The notes under the pieces were generated by a model. It had not been told where the DNA came from and made no database searches. It worked only from the letters and a program-made list of their open reading frames with translations. Shown here in pieces: positions 1 to 5,085 of a stretch of DNA of 5,085 nucleotides. A program made the translations under genes and the position numbers. Positions within the stretch are counted from its first letter, which is position 1. Each line of letters starts with the position of its first letter. The stretch is from NCBI GenBank assembly GCA_030594925.1, contig JAUVEG010000124.1, forward strand, positions 1-5,085. The letters are read 5' to 3'. Origin of the DNA: Gammaproteobacteria bacterium. GTDB lineage: Bacteria > Pseudomonadota > Gammaproteobacteria > Chromatiales > Chromatiaceae.

Positions 1-846
1 GTTGGACTTGGCGGCAGGCTCGATGCTGTCAACCTGATGGATGCCGATGCTGCTCTGGTGACATCCATCGGAATCGATCATCAGGCATGGCTTGGTGATA
101 ACAGGGATGATATCGGTGCTGAAAAAGCGGGTATTCTGCGTGCCGCTCAACCTGCCGTCTATGCGGAAACGGATATGCCGGCAGGATTTTTGCAGGCGGC
201 AACGGCAATTGGTGCGAAGCTCTATCACGTCGGTGATGATTATCACTATATGACGGGGCGGGATGAGTGGGATTGGCAGAGTGGCGGGACGTTTCGTCAT
301 GCCTTGCCGATCCCCTCGATGCGCGGCCACTACCAGCTGCAGAATGCTGCCGCTGTATTGATGATTCTGCACCTGCTGCGGCAGCAACTGCCTGTTAGCC
401 GGGAGGCGATACGTCAGGGACTTATGCAGGCAAAACTGCCTGGCCGCTTCCAGGTCATTAGCGGTGAACCGCTCATTATTCTTGATGTCGCTCATAATCA
501 GGAGGCGGCCGCGGCGCTTGCAGCCAATCTCGGTGCGATGCTGCTCCCTGGAAAGTTGCGTGCTATATTTTCGATGTATGCTGATAAACCGCTGCAGGCG
601 GTTGTTGCCACCCTGAATGATGCGGTGGATGAGTGGCACATCTACCCACTCGATGATGAGCGTGGATTTAGCAGAGAAAAGCTACGTGCGGCAGTGGCGC
701 GGGCAGCTGTTCATGCAGAGGTGATCAGTCACGACTCCCTGCAGGATGCGTTTCAGGCTACGAAACAGGCCAGTGCGGCAGGGGATGCAATCCTGGTATT
801 TGGTTCATTTCGGGTTGTTGGTGAAGCATTGGAAATGATGATGTAA
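1..846 (+). CDS. folC: Bifunctional folylpolyglutamate synthase / dihydrofolate synthase, 3' part
   Basis: Cytoplasmic ATP-dependent Mur-ligase-type enzyme. It joins L-glutamate to dihydropteroate to make dihydrofolate and then adds further glutamates to reduced folates. The frame is open from base 1, so the gene starts to the left; 281 codons remain, against about 420 residues in the E. coli enzyme, so roughly the first third is missing. The first visible residues are the family motif VGLGGRLDA. Next come VTSIGIDHQAWLG and EKAGILR (central domain), then LPGRFQ (partial residues 146-151) and DVAHN (162-166) in the C-terminal Mur-ligase domain, and the closing GSFRVVGE. The gene ends in TAA and is followed by dedD after about 100 bases. 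Recognition is by motif and by conserved gene order; no frame damage is seen. An ATG at base 37 is internal and should not be taken as the start. Confidence 0.96.
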   Translation, partial: VGLGGRLDAVNLMDADAALVTSIGIDHQAWLGDNRDDIGAEKAGILRAAQPAVYAETDMPAGFLQAATAIGAKLYHVGDDYHYMTGRDEWDWQSGGTFRHALPIPSMRGHYQLQNAAAVLMILHLLRQQLPVSREAIRQGLMQAKLPGRFQVISGEPLIILDVAHNQEAAAALAANLGAMLLPGKLRAIFSMYADKPLQAVVATLNDAVDEWHIYPLDDERGFSREKLRAAVARAAVHAEVISHDSLQDAFQATKQASAAGDAILVFGSFRVVGEALEMMM

Positions 847-856
847 AATGGGAACT

Positions 857-886
857 TCCAGAAATTTCCTCAAATTTGCGTATACT
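857..886 (+). promoter_or_regulatory. Weak candidate promoter for dedD
   Basis: TATACT at 881-886 matches the sigma70 -10 consensus at five of six positions, about 60 bases before the dedD start. Nothing close to TTGACA lies 16-18 bases upstream (the region reads around TCCAGAAA), so the -35 is poor. The folC-dedD gap has no hairpin terminator, so dedD could equally be read from a promoter upstream of folC. Tentative. Confidence 0.25.
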
Positions 887-947
887 GAATCACTGGAATG
901 CAAACAACTATATCTGTTTCAGATTCTGAATAACTGGTGGGTGAACT

Positions 948-1613
948 GTGGATGAAACCGTAAAAAAACGTCTGGTTGGCGCCATTGTCCTGGTGGCGCT
1001 GGCAGTCATTTTTGTTCCTTTTCTGCTCGAAGAGGATGAGATTCCGCCGCAGAGGGCTGTTGAGCTGGAGAAAAAGATTCCTGCGCAACCAACACAGAAG
1101 TTTCGCAGCGGACTCGTTCCTGATGAAAAAACTGCAACACAGGATGTGATCAGAGCAGAATCACAGGAGGATGATTTCAATATCTCCGAACGACTCGATT
1201 TGAGCGAATACAAGCCCCAGGCAGTAACCGGGAATAACTTAAAGTCCGGCAGAATAGCAGATCAGGATCAGCGGGAAGTGGGGGAGAAGCCTGAAAAGGT
1301 TTCCAGCCCGACGGCCTCGTCAAAGCCGGAAAAAGAGAGCGTTGTTGCAGCCACTGAAAAAAAACAGTCTACTTCTAAAAAAGGCTGGGTTATTCAGGTG
1401 GGAGCTTTCGGTCAGAAAAGCAATGCGGATAATCTCTACAAAAAGCTCAATAAAAGCGGCATGAATGCCTATATTGAAGAGAGCAGTAAGCACAGTAAAA
1501 AGCTCTATCATGTTCGTGTCGGACCATTTTCAAGCAAGAGCAAGGCGCAGCAGGATCGTGGCAAGGCTGCAAAGGTGAGCGGTCTCAACGTCAGGGTTTT
1601 GAACCTGAATTAG
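948..1613 (+). CDS. dedD: DedD-like SPOR-domain cell division protein
   Basis: Inner-membrane protein with a periplasmic SPOR domain. Known family members collect at the division septum by binding glycan strands stripped of peptide stems. The 221-residue product has a short cytoplasmic N-terminus (MDETVKKR), one hydrophobic anchor at about residues 9-27, and a long charged low-complexity linker rich in Glu, Lys and Ser. The C-terminal SPOR domain is at about 146-221, with the typical openings WVIQVGAF and YHVRVGPF and paired basic stretches. E. coli DedD is about 220 residues with the same plan. The start is GTG at 948, preceded by GGTGGG at 936-941; the GTG is chosen because the conserved DETVKKRLVGA opening follows it directly. 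The position between folC and cvpA supports the name over other SPOR proteins such as FtsN or DamX. Confidence 0.93.
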   Translation: MDETVKKRLVGAIVLVALAVIFVPFLLEEDEIPPQRAVELEKKIPAQPTQKFRSGLVPDEKTATQDVIRAESQEDDFNISERLDLSEYKPQAVTGNNLKSGRIADQDQREVGEKPEKVSSPTASSKPEKESVVAATEKKQSTSKKGWVIQVGAFGQKSNADNLYKKLNKSGMNAYIEESSKHSKKLYHVRVGPFSSKSKAQQDRGKAAKVSGLNVRVLNLN

Positions 1614-1641
1614 AGTAATCCCTAGCACTAACCAACTATTC

Positions 1642-1650
1642 TGATAAAAT
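1642..1650 (+). promoter_or_regulatory. Candidate extended -10 promoter for cvpA-purF
   Basis: TGATAAAAT has an extended -10 TG (1642-1643), one spacer base, then TAAAAT (1645-1650; five of six to TATAAT). It lies 35 bases before the cvpA GTG, in the 71-base dedD-cvpA gap. No good -35 is seen 17 bases upstream, which extended -10 promoters can tolerate. No PurR-type palindrome (ACGCAAACGTTTGCGT in E. coli) is visible in the gap. Confidence 0.35.
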
Positions 1651-1684
1651 AACGCCACTTTTATTCGATCTTTCAAGGCCAACT

Positions 1685-2362
1685 GTGAACTGGGTAGACT
1701 TTGTCATCATAGGCATCATCGCAATATCGGTGATTGTCAGTTTCTTTCGTGGCTTCCTGCGTGAAGCTCTCTCCCTGTTAGTCTGGGGACTTGCCATCTA
1801 CTTTTCCCTGACCTATTACAGCACTCTCGAGCCGCTGTTGCCAAGCGGATATGGTCTGCCGCCAACTGTGCGCATGGTGCTTTCCGGTATCGCTATCTTG
1901 CTTGGTGTGCTGATCGCCGGAGGTGTTTTCACCTGGATTATCGGAACTCTATTCGACAAGACGGGGATGAGCGGCACAGACAGGGTAGTGGGTATTCTCT
2001 TCGGAGGTCTTCGCGGAGTCATCCTGGTGGTCATTGTCGTATTGATCGTCAGCTTTTTGCCATTTAAAAATGAACCCTGGTGGACGCAATCAAAGATGGT
2101 CCCTCATTTCACCGAGATGGCTGAGTGGCTCAAGGTGCGCCTGCCGGACGAAATTCCTGCTTATTTCGAGCAATACATTGAGAAGGACAAGGATGCAAAA
2201 CCCGTGAATGAGAAAGCGCCGGCAACAACAGAGGATGAAATAGTCATTCCACTGGACAAAATGACTCCTACGGCGCCTGAACCAGTCACTGCGCCACCGC
2301 TTCCGACGCCGGCGCCTGTTACACCTGAAGCATCTTCGCCGCCAAAATCACCAGGAACCTGA
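1685..2362 (+). CDS. cvpA: CvpA family inner-membrane protein with extended Pro-rich tail
   Basis: CvpA is a polytopic inner-membrane protein needed for colicin V production in E. coli; its biochemical activity is not settled. Four hydrophobic segments are visible, at about residues 5-21, 28-46, 64-88 and 102-126. Hallmarks are RGFLREALSL (22-31) and GMSGTDRVVGILFGGLRG (94-111), both close to the E. coli sequence. The product is 225 residues, about 60 longer than the E. coli protein (about 162). The excess is a soluble tail from about residue 167: first acidic/charged, then Pro, Ala and Thr rich. The start is GTG at 1685 with AAGG at 1675-1678 as ribosome site. It ends TGA, 3 bases before purF, so the two are co-translated or at least co-transcribed. 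The family call is firm; the role of the tail is unknown. Confidence 0.94.
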   Translation: MNWVDFVIIGIIAISVIVSFFRGFLREALSLLVWGLAIYFSLTYYSTLEPLLPSGYGLPPTVRMVLSGIAILLGVLIAGGVFTWIIGTLFDKTGMSGTDRVVGILFGGLRGVILVVIVVLIVSFLPFKNEPWWTQSKMVPHFTEMAEWLKVRLPDEIPAYFEQYIEKDKDAKPVNEKAPATTEDEIVIPLDKMTPTAPEPVTAPPLPTPAPVTPEASSPPKSPGT

Positions 2363-2365
2363 ATC

Positions 2366-3880
2366 ATGTGCGGCATTGCCGGCATCGTTGCTCATCACGC
2401 TGTTAATCAGGAACTCTACGATGCCCTGCTGGTGCTTCAGCACCGGGGGCAGGATGCTGCAGGTATCGTCACCTGTGAGGGCAATCATCTGAATCTGCGC
2501 AAGGGAAATGGCCTGGCGCGGGATGTCTTCCAAAAAGAACAGATGCTTGATTTACGCGGCAATATGGGAATTGCGCACGTGCGCTATCCAACTGCCGGTT
2601 GTTCATCATCTGCCGAGGCGCAGCCATTTTATGTCAACTCTCCATATGGCATCACCCTGGCGCACAACGGTAATCTGACCAATGCAAATGTGTTGAAAAA
2701 GGAGCTGTTTACCTCGGATCTGCGCCATATCAACACCAATTCCGATTCTGAAATACTGCTCAATATTTTTGCGCACGAATTGCAGGAGCAGGGCAAACAT
2801 CGAATCGATGCTGATGATATTTTCAAGGCTATTACCAGCGTGCACCAGCGATGCAGTGGCGGTTACTCTGCTGTGGCAATGATTCCAGGCTATTGCATCG
2901 TCGGTTTTCGTGATCCGCATGGCATTCGCCCGATCTGTTTTGGTAAACGTGAAACAGAATCCGGGGACGAATATATGATTGCCTCGGAGAGTGTCGCACT
3001 GGATACACTGGGCTTTAAACGCATCCGGGATATCGAGCCGGGCGAAGCAGTTGTTATCACCAAAAATGGCAAGCTCTATTCGAGTCAATGTGCCGAGGGT
3101 GCAAAACATACCCCCTGTATTTTTGAATATGTCTACTTTGCGCGTCCCGATTCAATCATCGACAATATTTTTGTACACAAGGCGCGTCAGCGTATGGGGG
3201 AAAAACTTGCCTCTAAAATATTACGTGAATGGCCGGACCACGATATCGATGTAGTGATTCCGATCCCGGATACGAGCCGTACGGCCGCACTCTCGCTGTC
3301 TGCGAAATTAAAGCGCCGCTATACTGAAGGCTTCATTAAAAATCGCTACATCGGTCGCACTTTCATCATGCCCGGCCAGCAGGCGCGCAAAAAATCGGTT
3401 CGGCAAAAACTCAATGCAATTGATCTCGAGTTTAAAAACAAGAATGTATTGCTGGTGGATGACTCCATTGTGCGCGGCACAACTTCCAGGCAGATTGTGC
3501 AGATGGCGCGCGATATGGGAGCAAAAAAGGTCTATTTCGCCTCCGCATCGCCACCTGTGAGATTCCCAAATGTCTATGGAATTGATATGCCCGCTGCCAA
3601 TGAACTGTTAGCGCATGGCCGCACTGACGATGAGGTTGCAGACTACATCGGCGCTGACCGTCTCATCTACCAGGACCTGGAAGATTTGATCAACGCAGTA
3701 AAAAAGAGGGGATGCAGTTCCGTCTCATGTTTTGATACCTCAGTCTTCAATGGTGAATACGTGACAGGCGACATTACTGAAAACTATCTGCATGACCTGG
3801 AATCAGTGCGTAATGATGGAGCTAAAGAGCAACAGCAAAAGAGTCGGGGAAATGCCATTGATCTGCATAATCACGCATAA
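2366..3880 (+). CDS. purF: Amidophosphoribosyltransferase (glutamine PRPP amidotransferase)
   Basis: Catalyses the first committed step of purine synthesis in the cytoplasm: PRPP plus glutamine gives 5-phosphoribosylamine, glutamate and pyrophosphate. The 504-residue product matches the usual Gram-negative length (about 505). It starts MCGIAGIV, so Cys2 becomes the N-terminal nucleophile once Met is removed; there is no propeptide of the Bacillus type. The glutaminase domain (class II amidotransferase, about 2-240) shows AHVRYPTAG (Arg73) and AHNGNLTN (Asn101, Gly102). The phosphoribosyltransferase domain shows [11 protein letters not shown] and the PRPP loop [14 protein letters not shown] (361-374, with the Asp365-Asp366 pair). 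ATG at 2366 is preceded by AGGA at 2353-2356. Feedback inhibition by purine nucleotides is a family property. It ends TAA with no visible terminator before the tRNA. In some gammaproteobacteria metZ follows purF; here a tRNA does. Confidence 0.98.
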   Translation: MCGIAGIVAHHAVNQELYDALLVLQHRGQDAAGIVTCEGNHLNLRKGNGLARDVFQKEQMLDLRGNMGIAHVRYPTAGCSSSAEAQPFYVNSPYGITLAHNGNLTNANVLKKELFTSDLRHINTNSDSEILLNIFAHELQEQGKHRIDADDIFKAITSVHQRCSGGYSAVAMIPGYCIVGFRDPHGIRPICFGKRETESGDEYMIASESVALDTLGFKRIRDIEPGEAVVITKNGKLYSSQCAEGAKHTPCIFEYVYFARPDSIIDNIFVHKARQRMGEKLASKILREWPDHDIDVVIPIPDTSRTAALSLSAKLKRRYTEGFIKNRYIGRTFIMPGQQARKKSVRQKLNAIDLEFKNKNVLLVDDSIVRGTTSRQIVQMARDMGAKKVYFASASPPVRFPNVYGIDMPAANELLAHGRTDDEVADYIGADRLIYQDLEDLINAVKKRGCSSVSCFDTSVFNGEYVTGDITENYLHDLESVRNDGAKEQQQKSRGNAIDLHNHA

Positions 3881-3905
3881 TTCAGGATCAAGGATCAATC
3901 GATAA

Positions 3906-3934
3906 TTGACAAGAGGCGCATGGTTGCTTATAGT
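3906..3934 (+). promoter_or_regulatory. Sigma70 promoter of the tRNA-Met gene
   Basis: A perfect -35 TTGACA (3906-3911), a 17-base spacer, and a -10 TATAGT (3929-3934, five of six). A GC-only stretch GCGCGGGG (3935-3942) follows, the discriminator type typical of stringently controlled stable-RNA promoters. The predicted start near 3941-3942 gives a leader of only about 7 bases before the tRNA at 3949. Strong by sequence; the start point is inferred. Confidence 0.8.
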
Positions 3935-3948
3935 GCGCGGGGTCTTTT

Positions 3949-4025
3949 GGCAACGTAGCTCAGTTGGTTAGAGCACATCACTCATAATGATGGGGTCGGT
4001 AGTTCGAATCTACCCGTTGCTACCA
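3949..4025 (+). tRNA. tRNA-Met(CAU), elongator type
   Basis: A full 77-base cloverleaf with encoded CCA (4023-4025). Acceptor 3949-3955 pairs with 4015-4021; D stem GCTC/GAGC (3958-3961, 3971-3974); anticodon stem CATCA/TGATG around the loop CTCATAA, anticodon CAT at 3983-3985; variable loop GGGTC; T stem GGTAG/CTACC around TTCGAAT. The D arm and anticodon arm match E. coli elongator tRNA-Met as I recall it, and differ from the initiator (no three-G-C anticodon stem, no C1xA72 mismatch) and from the lysidine-modified tRNA-Ile2(CAU). The odd feature is a G1:U72 wobble at the end of the acceptor; the other six acceptor pairs are Watson-Crick. It has its own promoter and terminator. Confidence 0.98.
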
Positions 4026-4030
4026 TATAA

Positions 4031-4067
4031 AAACCCGCTAATTCAATGAGTTAGCGGGTTTCTTTTT
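4031..4067 (+). terminator. Intrinsic terminator after tRNA-Met, possibly bidirectional
   Basis: A perfect 11-bp stem AAACCCGCTAA (4031-4041) / TTAGCGGGTTT (4051-4061) with a 9-base loop, followed by C and five T (4062-4067). It starts 5 bases after the tRNA CCA. Upstream, A residues at 4029-4033 would give a five-T tract on the - strand, so it may also stop transcripts of the ParB-like gene. That gene's last four sense codons and stop lie in or next to this hairpin. It probably also ends purF read-through. Confidence 0.93.
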
Positions 4068-4440
4068 GGGCGGGAAATAGTGGTTTTTTCTTCGTCGCTA
4101 CCTCCTCGCTACCATTTGATTCAAAATCGGGGGATTTTCCAGCCATCACCTGCTTTGCCAGGTTCTCGGAGTGGTTGAGGATGAGTCGGGCATGTAAAAG
4201 GTATGTTTTTGAAAATTGTTTAGAGTCTAAACCTTTCGAGTGTGCCTCCCTATGCACCATCGCAACACCCATTGCAGATTGACCTTTTGTAATGCGGCGC
4301 TTCACGACGTTGGATGAAATGATGTACGCGAAAATGTCCTCGCCGTTCAACTCAATCACCTCTGGCTCGATGCCTGCGATCTTACACGCTGCTCTGCGGT
4401 TTCTGCCATCGATAAGCACGTTATCCTTCACCACACGCAA
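4051..4440 (-). pseudogene. ParB/Spo0J N-terminal-like domain gene, 5'-truncated
   Basis: The frame encodes VLIDGRNRRAAC, the motif-II region of ParB-like nuclease/partition domains of the phage- and plasmid-type DGRNR subgroup. Then come FAYIISSNVVKRRITKGQSAM and a helix-turn-helix-like part, YLLHARLILNHSENLAKQVMAG. The first ParB strand and helix, which normally precede this motif by roughly 40-50 residues, are absent. The only available start is a TTG at 4438-4440 without a ribosome site, and an in-frame stop lies at 4462-4464 after only seven more codons. I therefore read it as a remnant cut at its 5' end, with 129 residues left. The last 25 or so residues are low in conserved features, and the TAA (4051-4053) sits in the tRNA terminator stem, so the 3' end may also be non-native. 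Such proteins usually bind DNA or cut it in mobile elements; no activity can be assumed for this fragment. Confidence 0.7.
4095..4113. repeat. Short tandem repeat TCGCTACC
   Basis: TCGCTACC occurs at 4095-4102 and again at 4106-4113 with an 11-base period. The second copy continues as GCTACCAT (4108-4115), which is also the last seven bases of the tRNA plus one (4019-4026). It lies within the coding frame of the ParB-like remnant. It may be chance, or a trace of an attachment site or slippage. Confidence 0.5.
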
Positions 4441-4529
4441 GAGACGTTCCGTGATAGTTATTTACAATAATCGACTCGGCCACGGCGCTCTGAATCGGCT
4501 GCGAAGCGCGTTATTGCGTCAATGGTGCG

Positions 4530-4543
4530 AGTAGCTGGCTACT
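4530..4543. repeat. Inverted repeat AGTAGC/GCTACT
   Basis: AGTAGCTGGCTACT, six-base arms around TG, in the gene-free tail. A further short dyad, GCCAA-GA-TTGGC, lies 11 bases on at 4555-4566. Their closeness to the proposed IS91 origin end is suggestive only. Confidence 0.45.
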
Positions 4544-4587
4544 GTTCTGGATCAGCCAAGATTGGCGTTGATTATTTGCAGGTCCCG

Positions 4588-4602
4588 CTCACTTATTGTG
4601 AG
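4588..4602. repeat. Hairpin CTCAC/GTGAG
   Basis: CTCAC (4588-4592), loop TTATT, GTGAG (4598-4602). An outer CCCG (4584-4587) can pair with CGGG (4614-4617) across an 11-base one-sided bulge. No T tract follows on either strand, so it is not an intrinsic terminator. Confidence 0.5.
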
Positions 4603-4635
4603 AATCTGAATGACGGGTCATGTTAAGGGTTGTTG

Positions 4636-4694
4636 GACGCCTGTCCTCAAGCGCAAGCCTATCGAGCTACACAGGAACTCAACGGACAGGCGTC
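4636..4694. repeat. Perfect 11-bp inverted repeat with 37-base loop
   Basis: GACGCCTGTCC (4636-4646) and GGACAGGCGTC (4684-4694) are exact reverse complements. The right arm overlaps a direct repeat: GACAGGC occurs at 4685-4691 and 4696-4702. No T run follows either arm, so it is unlikely to be a terminator. It lies about 290 bases beyond the transposase stop, in the stretch expected to hold the element's origin-side structures. Confidence 0.8.
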
Positions 4695-4980
4695 TGACAG
4701 GCCTCAGTGGAGGAAACCGCGGGAACACACGATGCGGTTAGAGAAGAGATTTGATCTATGGGGGTTTGAATAGCACCTTCCCTGAATGGGTCGAGTAGAT
4801 GCCTTGTTGCCGGTGTGTCGAAGCGAGCTCGGGGCATCGCCATAGAGAAGTGCTGGTTGTCTTGCAGCGCGACATGGTTGTAAAAGTGTCCATTTCCGAG
4901 CCATCGGCTAAAGCAGTTCCCTATCGGTCCAGGCCGATCATGATACAAGAAGCGAAATGCATGGTTTGCGATGGTGGTCG

Positions 4981-5085
4981 TCATGATCCACCGATCCCCA
5001 TGGGTGGGGCGCGAGGCAGTTGTTGACGCTCGAAGGTCTCAATGATGATCATCGGTGCGCCACACTCCGGACAGACATAGAGCGT
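4981..5085 (-). CDS. IS91-family transposase, C-terminal end (partial)
   Basis: The frame is open at the right edge and gives 34 codons before TGA at 4981-4983. The peptide begins TLYVCPECGAPMIIIETF and goes on to PRAPPMG. A CPxCG knuckle followed by a P-M-hydrophobic-I-E-T/V-F run and an RAPP-type tail is what I know from the extreme C-terminus of IS91-type Y2/HUH transposases, which nick single strands and move by a rolling-circle-like mechanism. The catalytic HUH and tyrosine motifs would lie outside the window. With only 34 residues the family call rests on a short motif; another zinc-ribbon protein is possible. Confidence 0.6.
   Translation of the reverse strand, partial: TLYVCPECGAPMIIIETFERQQLPRAPPMGIGGS

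Larger units (their letters stand above)
4442..5085 (-). mobile_element. IS91-like insertion element, origin-side end
   Basis: A boundary is proposed at 4441/4442. Left of it the ParB-like coding is intact; right of it no ParB coding continues, and the transposase tail at 4981-5085 reads towards this end. IS91-family elements keep the origin end downstream of the transposase and insert next to CTTG or GTTC on the transposase strand. CAAG at 4438-4441 is CTTG on that strand. Bases 4442-4980 have no gene I can support but carry several inverted repeats, as expected of an element tail processed as single-stranded DNA. The exact end is inferred, not seen. The element continues beyond the right edge. 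Confidence 0.5.

Noticed and set aside
908..1213. 101-codon - strand frame opposite dedD
   Set aside because: It lies wholly opposite a well-supported SPOR gene and has no family features; it is a shadow of dedD codon bias.
2606..3109. 167-codon - strand frame opposite purF
   Set aside because: Antisense to the catalytic domain of purF, no recognisable motif, no ribosome site; a shadow frame.
3895..3909. Dyad TCAAT/ATTGA after purF as a purF terminator
   Set aside because: Only five A/T-rich pairs, no T tract, and it overlaps the tRNA -35; too weak to terminate.
3949..4025. Initiator tRNA-fMet or lysidine tRNA-Ile2(CAU)
   Set aside because: Lacks the initiator's three G-C anticodon-stem pairs and C1xA72 mismatch, and the anticodon arm matches elongator tRNA-Met rather than tRNA-Ile2.
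4095..4113. CRISPR-like repeat
   Set aside because: Two 8-base copies 3 bases apart are far too short and close for a CRISPR array.
4292..4534. 80-codon + strand frame across the ParB-like remnant and junction
   Set aside because: It crosses the proposed breakpoint and is antisense to the recognisable ParB motif, so it is unlikely to be a gene.
4799..5026. 75-codon + strand frame opposite the transposase end
   Set aside because: Cys-rich start looked like a zinc protein, but there is no ordered knuckle and the opposite strand carries the recognisable CPECG motif.

Overview
The window looks like a gammaproteobacterial chromosome segment, about half GC. It opens with the conserved housekeeping order folC - dedD - cvpA - purF, all on the + strand, which is the arrangement known from Escherichia coli and many other gammaproteobacteria. 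Protein sequences and the tRNA also look gammaproteobacterial. The genus cannot be fixed from the sequence alone.

Bases 1-3880 are core genome. The 3' two thirds of folC (folate polyglutamylation) runs in from the left edge. dedD follows (a SPOR-domain cell-division protein with one membrane anchor), then cvpA (a four-helix inner-membrane protein with a long Pro/Ala-rich tail), then purF (the first committed enzyme of purine synthesis). cvpA and purF are separated by 3 bases and are almost certainly co-transcribed. dedD and cvpA both start at GTG. Folate and purine synthesis are linked because purine synthesis uses formyl-tetrahydrofolate; the linkage to DedD and CvpA is a conserved gene order rather than a shared pathway.

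Bases 3881-4067 hold a compact stable-RNA unit. A near-consensus sigma70 promoter lies about 7 bases (predicted) upstream of an elongator tRNA-Met(CAU) with encoded CCA, and a strong intrinsic terminator follows. No terminator is visible between purF and the tRNA, so purF transcripts may also run through the tRNA and stop at the same hairpin. The tRNA has an unusual G1:U72 closing pair.

Bases 4051-5085 are accessory DNA pointing the other way (- strand). A ParB-like nuclease/partition-domain gene is missing its N-terminus, and its stop codon lies inside the tRNA terminator hairpin. Next come about 540 bases with no convincing gene but several inverted repeats. The window ends in the last 34 codons of what looks like an IS91-family (HUH, rolling-circle) transposase. 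The simplest reading is an IS91-like element whose origin end cut the ParB-like gene next to a tRNA, a common landing site for mobile DNA. A CAAG tetranucleotide at the junction fits the known target preference of that family.

I see no CRISPR array, no rRNA and no clear undescribed system. The points most worth checking are the broken accessory segment and the tRNA/terminator boundary.
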